This document shows, piece after piece, positions 4,804 to 6,343 of a stretch of DNA of 6,343 nt (the first letter of the stretch is position 1; each line of letters opens with the position of its first letter). The stretch lies in NCBI GenBank assembly GCA_944371545.1, contig CALVXT010000078.1, positions 1-6,343 on the forward strand. The letters are read 5' to 3'. A model generated the notes under the pieces. The model did no database searches, was not told the DNA's origin, and was given only the letters and a program-made list of their open reading frames with translations. A program made the translations under genes and the position numbers. The stretch comes from an uncultured Bacilli bacterium. GTDB lineage: Bacteria > Bacillota_I > Bacilli_A > RF39 > UBA660.

Positions 4804-5820
4804 TCATTTGCTTTCAAAATAATCAATTTGCATAGCAGCCTTTACATCACGCATTGTTTCAACAGCTACTTTTCGTGCATCTTTAGTTCCATTTTTTAAA
4901 ATATCTAAAACTTCCTCAGGATGATCACGATAATATTGCTTCTTCTCACGAATTTCTTTTAAAAATTCATTCATTTTAACAATCAATTCTTTTTTACACT
5001 GTACACATCCACGTGCACCTTTTTTACATTCTTCACAAACTGTATTTAAATTTTCCTGATTTACTAATTTGTGATAATAATATACCATACATACATCTGG
5101 ATTAGCCGGATCATCTTTTTTTATTTTTTTTGTATCTGTCACTGCACCCATAACTTTTTTAGTAATAGTGTCTTCATCATCTACTAAAAAAATAGCATTT
5201 CCTAAACTTTTCCCCATTTTTTCATTACCATCTAATCCTTTAATTCTTGGTGTTTTAGAAAGATAAGGCTCAGGTTCTTTTAAAATATTCCCATAAATCG
5301 AATTAAACTTACGAACAATTTCACGACATTGTTCAATTAAAGGAAGTTGATCTTCTCCAACAGGAACTAACTCACCTTTAAAAGCTGTAATATCTGCCGC
5401 TTGACTTACAGGATAACCTACAAATCCATAAGTAACACTTTCCCCATCATTACCAAATAAAGCCTTTTTTTGAGCTATTTCCGTTTTAACAGTAGGATTG
5501 CGATACAATCTTGCCATAGTTACTAAATTTGAATAAAAAACAGTTAATTCAGCAATTTCAGGAATTTGAGATTGAATAAAAATATGAACTTTTTTTGGAT
5601 CAATTCCAATAGATAATAAATCACTCGCTAATTCAAAAACATTTAAGTGAACTTTACTAGGATTATGAAAATTATCAGTTAAAGCTTGAACATCAGCAAT
5701 TTCCAAATAAAAATCATATTTATCTTGCAATTCTAACCAAGTTTTCCCGGCTCCAAATAAATGACCAAAATGCAAGTTTCCAGTAGGCCGTATACCAGTT
5801 ACAATTGTCTTTTTTTCCAT
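4804..5820 (-). CDS. trpS: Tryptophanyl-tRNA synthetase
   Basis: Class I aminoacyl-tRNA synthetase that charges tRNA-Trp with tryptophan using ATP in the cytoplasm. Counted from the ATG at 5820 (338 aa, normal length): TGIRPTGNLHFGHLFGA at 8-24 carries the HIGH motif (HFGH, 17-20); YGFVGYPVSQAADI is the TrpRS tryptophan-site signature; KMGKS (201-205) is the KMSKS loop. C-terminally there is a cysteine set C244, C262, C265, C272 and C275; taking C244-x20-C265-x6-C272-x2-C275 it closely resembles the C-x22-C-x6-C-x2-C [4Fe-4S] motif of Thermotoga TrpRS. An in-frame GTG at 5829 would add three residues, but MEKKTIVTGIRP is the more usual N terminus. It ends in TGA. Regulation: a short leader of about 20 nt, with no room for a T-box. 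It faces the importer operon. Confidence 0.95.
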   Translation of the reverse strand: MEKKTIVTGIRPTGNLHFGHLFGAGKTWLELQDKYDFYLEIADVQALTDNFHNPSKVHLNVFELASDLLSIGIDPKKVHIFIQSQIPEIAELTVFYSNLVTMARLYRNPTVKTEIAQKKALFGNDGESVTYGFVGYPVSQAADITAFKGELVPVGEDQLPLIEQCREIVRKFNSIYGNILKEPEPYLSKTPRIKGLDGNEKMGKSLGNAIFLVDDEDTITKKVMGAVTDTKKIKKDDPANPDVCMVYYYHKLVNQENLNTVCEECKKGARGCVQCKKELIVKMNEFLKEIREKKQYYRDHPEEVLDILKNGTKDARKVAVETMRDVKAAMQIDYFESK

Positions 5821-5846
5821 AAAAATCACTTTCTTTCATCTATTAA

Positions 5847-5875
5847 AGTATAGCAAAAGAAAGAAAAAACTGCAA
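5847..5875 (-). promoter_or_regulatory. trpS promoter with extended -10
   Basis: Minus-strand TTGCAG (5875-5870) and TATACT (5852-5847) are separated by 17 nt, and TGC before the -10 makes it an extended -10. Transcription would start near 5840, about 20 nt before the ATG. The -35 is weak (three of six), which the extended -10 can compensate. Confidence 0.65.
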
Positions 5876-5902
5876 TTATAAATAAAAATTAAAAATATTC
5901 TC

Positions 5903-6343
5903 TTAAAATTCTTTATTCACCGAAGTTGCCATTTTCTGCAGCTCTTTTATATTTATATTTGTCGCTTTGGAGATAACTCCTAAATCTACTCCTGCTTTTA
6001 CTAAATTATAAGCTGTTTCTGTTTTTCCTTCATCTCGTCCAATGCTAATTCCTTCATCTCGTCCAATATCAATACCTTTATCCATTCCAACTTCTTTTCC
6101 TAATTCGTATGGGTCATAATATAATAATGCATCAAAGTTCTCCATTATTCTTTCTGCTTCTTTTTTTACATCCATCAATAACTCATCTCCTTCATATATC
6201 TTTTTGATTTTTTCTTCATCTGTTTCTACTAATAAATAAAGTAATTTTGCTAATTTATCTTTCTTAATATCATTATAAGCTACATATTTTAGATAGTCAA
6301 GATTGATATCATAGATCTCTATTTCTTTATTTCTTTTTACATA
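5903..6343 (-). CDS. Rpn/PD-(D/E)XK nuclease family putative transposase, C-terminal part (5' end outside window)
   Basis: The frame is open without a stop from the window edge (6343) to TAA at 5905-5903, giving the last 146 residues. The apparent start at TTG/ATG near 6178-6173 is internal: upstream codons continue the same protein (YVKRNKEIEIYDINLDYLKY and onward). The end has the hallmarks of recombination-promoting nuclease (Rpn, YhgA-like) proteins: a charged helical region, then a glycine-every-fourth-residue tract (seven Gly, encoded at 6100-6026, GMDKGIDIGRDEGISIGRDE), then a KTETAYNLVKAGVDLGVI helix and a short KATNINIKELQK helix. These families are DNA endonucleases related to transposases and often occur in many copies. 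The catalytic PD-(D/E)XK core would be upstream of the window, so activity cannot be judged. No clear terminator separates it from trpS, 73 nt downstream of its promoter side. Confidence 0.8.
   Translation of the reverse strand, partial: YVKRNKEIEIYDINLDYLKYVAYNDIKKDKLAKLLYLLVETDEEKIKKIYEGDELLMDVKKEAERIMENFDALLYYDPYELGKEVGMDKGIDIGRDEGISIGRDEGKTETAYNLVKAGVDLGVISKATNINIKELQKMATSVNKEF
6025..6067. repeat. Tandem 24-bp unit inside the Rpn-like gene
   Basis: A 19-bp block (TTCCTTCATCTCGTCCAAT) occurs at 6025-6043 and 6049-6067, so the period is 24 bp or eight codons. It encodes IGRDEG twice within the Gly-every-four tract. Near-identity at the DNA level implies a recent duplication that keeps the reading frame. 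Confidence 0.85.

Noticed and set aside
5821..5829. GTG at 5829 as the trpS start
   Set aside because: It would add only three residues (Met-Ile-Phe) before a typical N terminus, with the SD-like AAAGAAA too close. The ATG at 5820 fits better, though this is not certain.
6173..6178. Start of a complete 91-aa gene at 6178
   Set aside because: The frame continues without a stop to the window edge, and the upstream residues fit the same protein family, so this is an internal codon of a partial gene.
1..6343. Mycoplasma-type genetic code (TGA = Trp)
   Set aside because: TGA serves as the stop of the ATPase gene and trpS at sensible positions, and Trp is encoded by TGG in the genes checked.
1..6343. 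CRISPR array, tRNA, rRNA or prophage signs
   Set aside because: No regularly spaced repeats, cloverleaf or phage-type genes were seen. The only tandem repeat is the in-gene 24-bp unit.

Overview
The window is AT-rich bacterial chromosome, most likely from a low-GC Gram-positive lineage (Bacillota: an uncultured Bacilli/Erysipelotrichia/RF39-like or Mycoplasmatota-related gut organism). Supporting signs are strong AAGGAGG-type Shine-Dalgarno sites, extended -10 promoters (TGnTATAAT), A/T-rich hairpin terminators and a TTG start. TGA is used as a stop codon (the ABC ATPase gene and trpS end in TGA) and Trp is encoded by TGG, so this is the standard bacterial code and not the Mycoplasma code. 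The exact taxon is an inference.

Layout. (1) 1-274: mostly intergenic. It holds an inverted repeat that looks like a bidirectional terminator (4-50), a possible 36-codon minus-strand small ORF with its own promoter and SD (24-134), and a perfect 12-bp palindrome (193-204). (2) 275-2022, minus strand: a tight three-gene operon of unrecognised proteins. A 381-aa coiled-coil/helical protein comes first, followed by 99-aa and 95-aa all-helical small proteins; it is driven by a very good extended -10 promoter at 2054-2082. (3) 2023-2272: divergent promoter region, with a plus-strand promoter, a 5' leader containing an 8-bp inverted repeat and a duplicated 12-nt block, and a strong SD that decides a TTG start. 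(4) 2273-4779, plus strand: a complete NitT/TauT-type (SsuABC/TauABC/ThiXYZ-like) ABC importer, encoding binding protein, ATPase and permease in that order, each gene overlapping the next by 8 nt. (5) 4760-4795: a perfect 14-bp hairpin that should terminate both the importer operon and the convergent trpS. (6) 4804-5820, minus strand: tryptophanyl-tRNA synthetase with a cysteine pattern resembling the [4Fe-4S]-containing TrpRS of Thermotoga. (7) 5903-6343, minus strand: the C-terminal part of an Rpn/PD-(D/E)XK nuclease family putative transposase, open at the window edge.

How they work together. The importer genes form one functional unit: extracytoplasmic binding protein, cytoplasmic ATPase and membrane permease. 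The substrate cannot be read from the sequence, and no TPP or other known riboswitch was recognised in the leader. The binding protein has lost the lipobox cysteine and probably stays anchored by its N-terminal helix. The 275-2022 operon is the least explained part: three adjacent proteins of unknown function with recurring helix-turn elements that suggest, without proving, one helical-repeat system. Nothing in the window is a clear defence system, CRISPR array or prophage.
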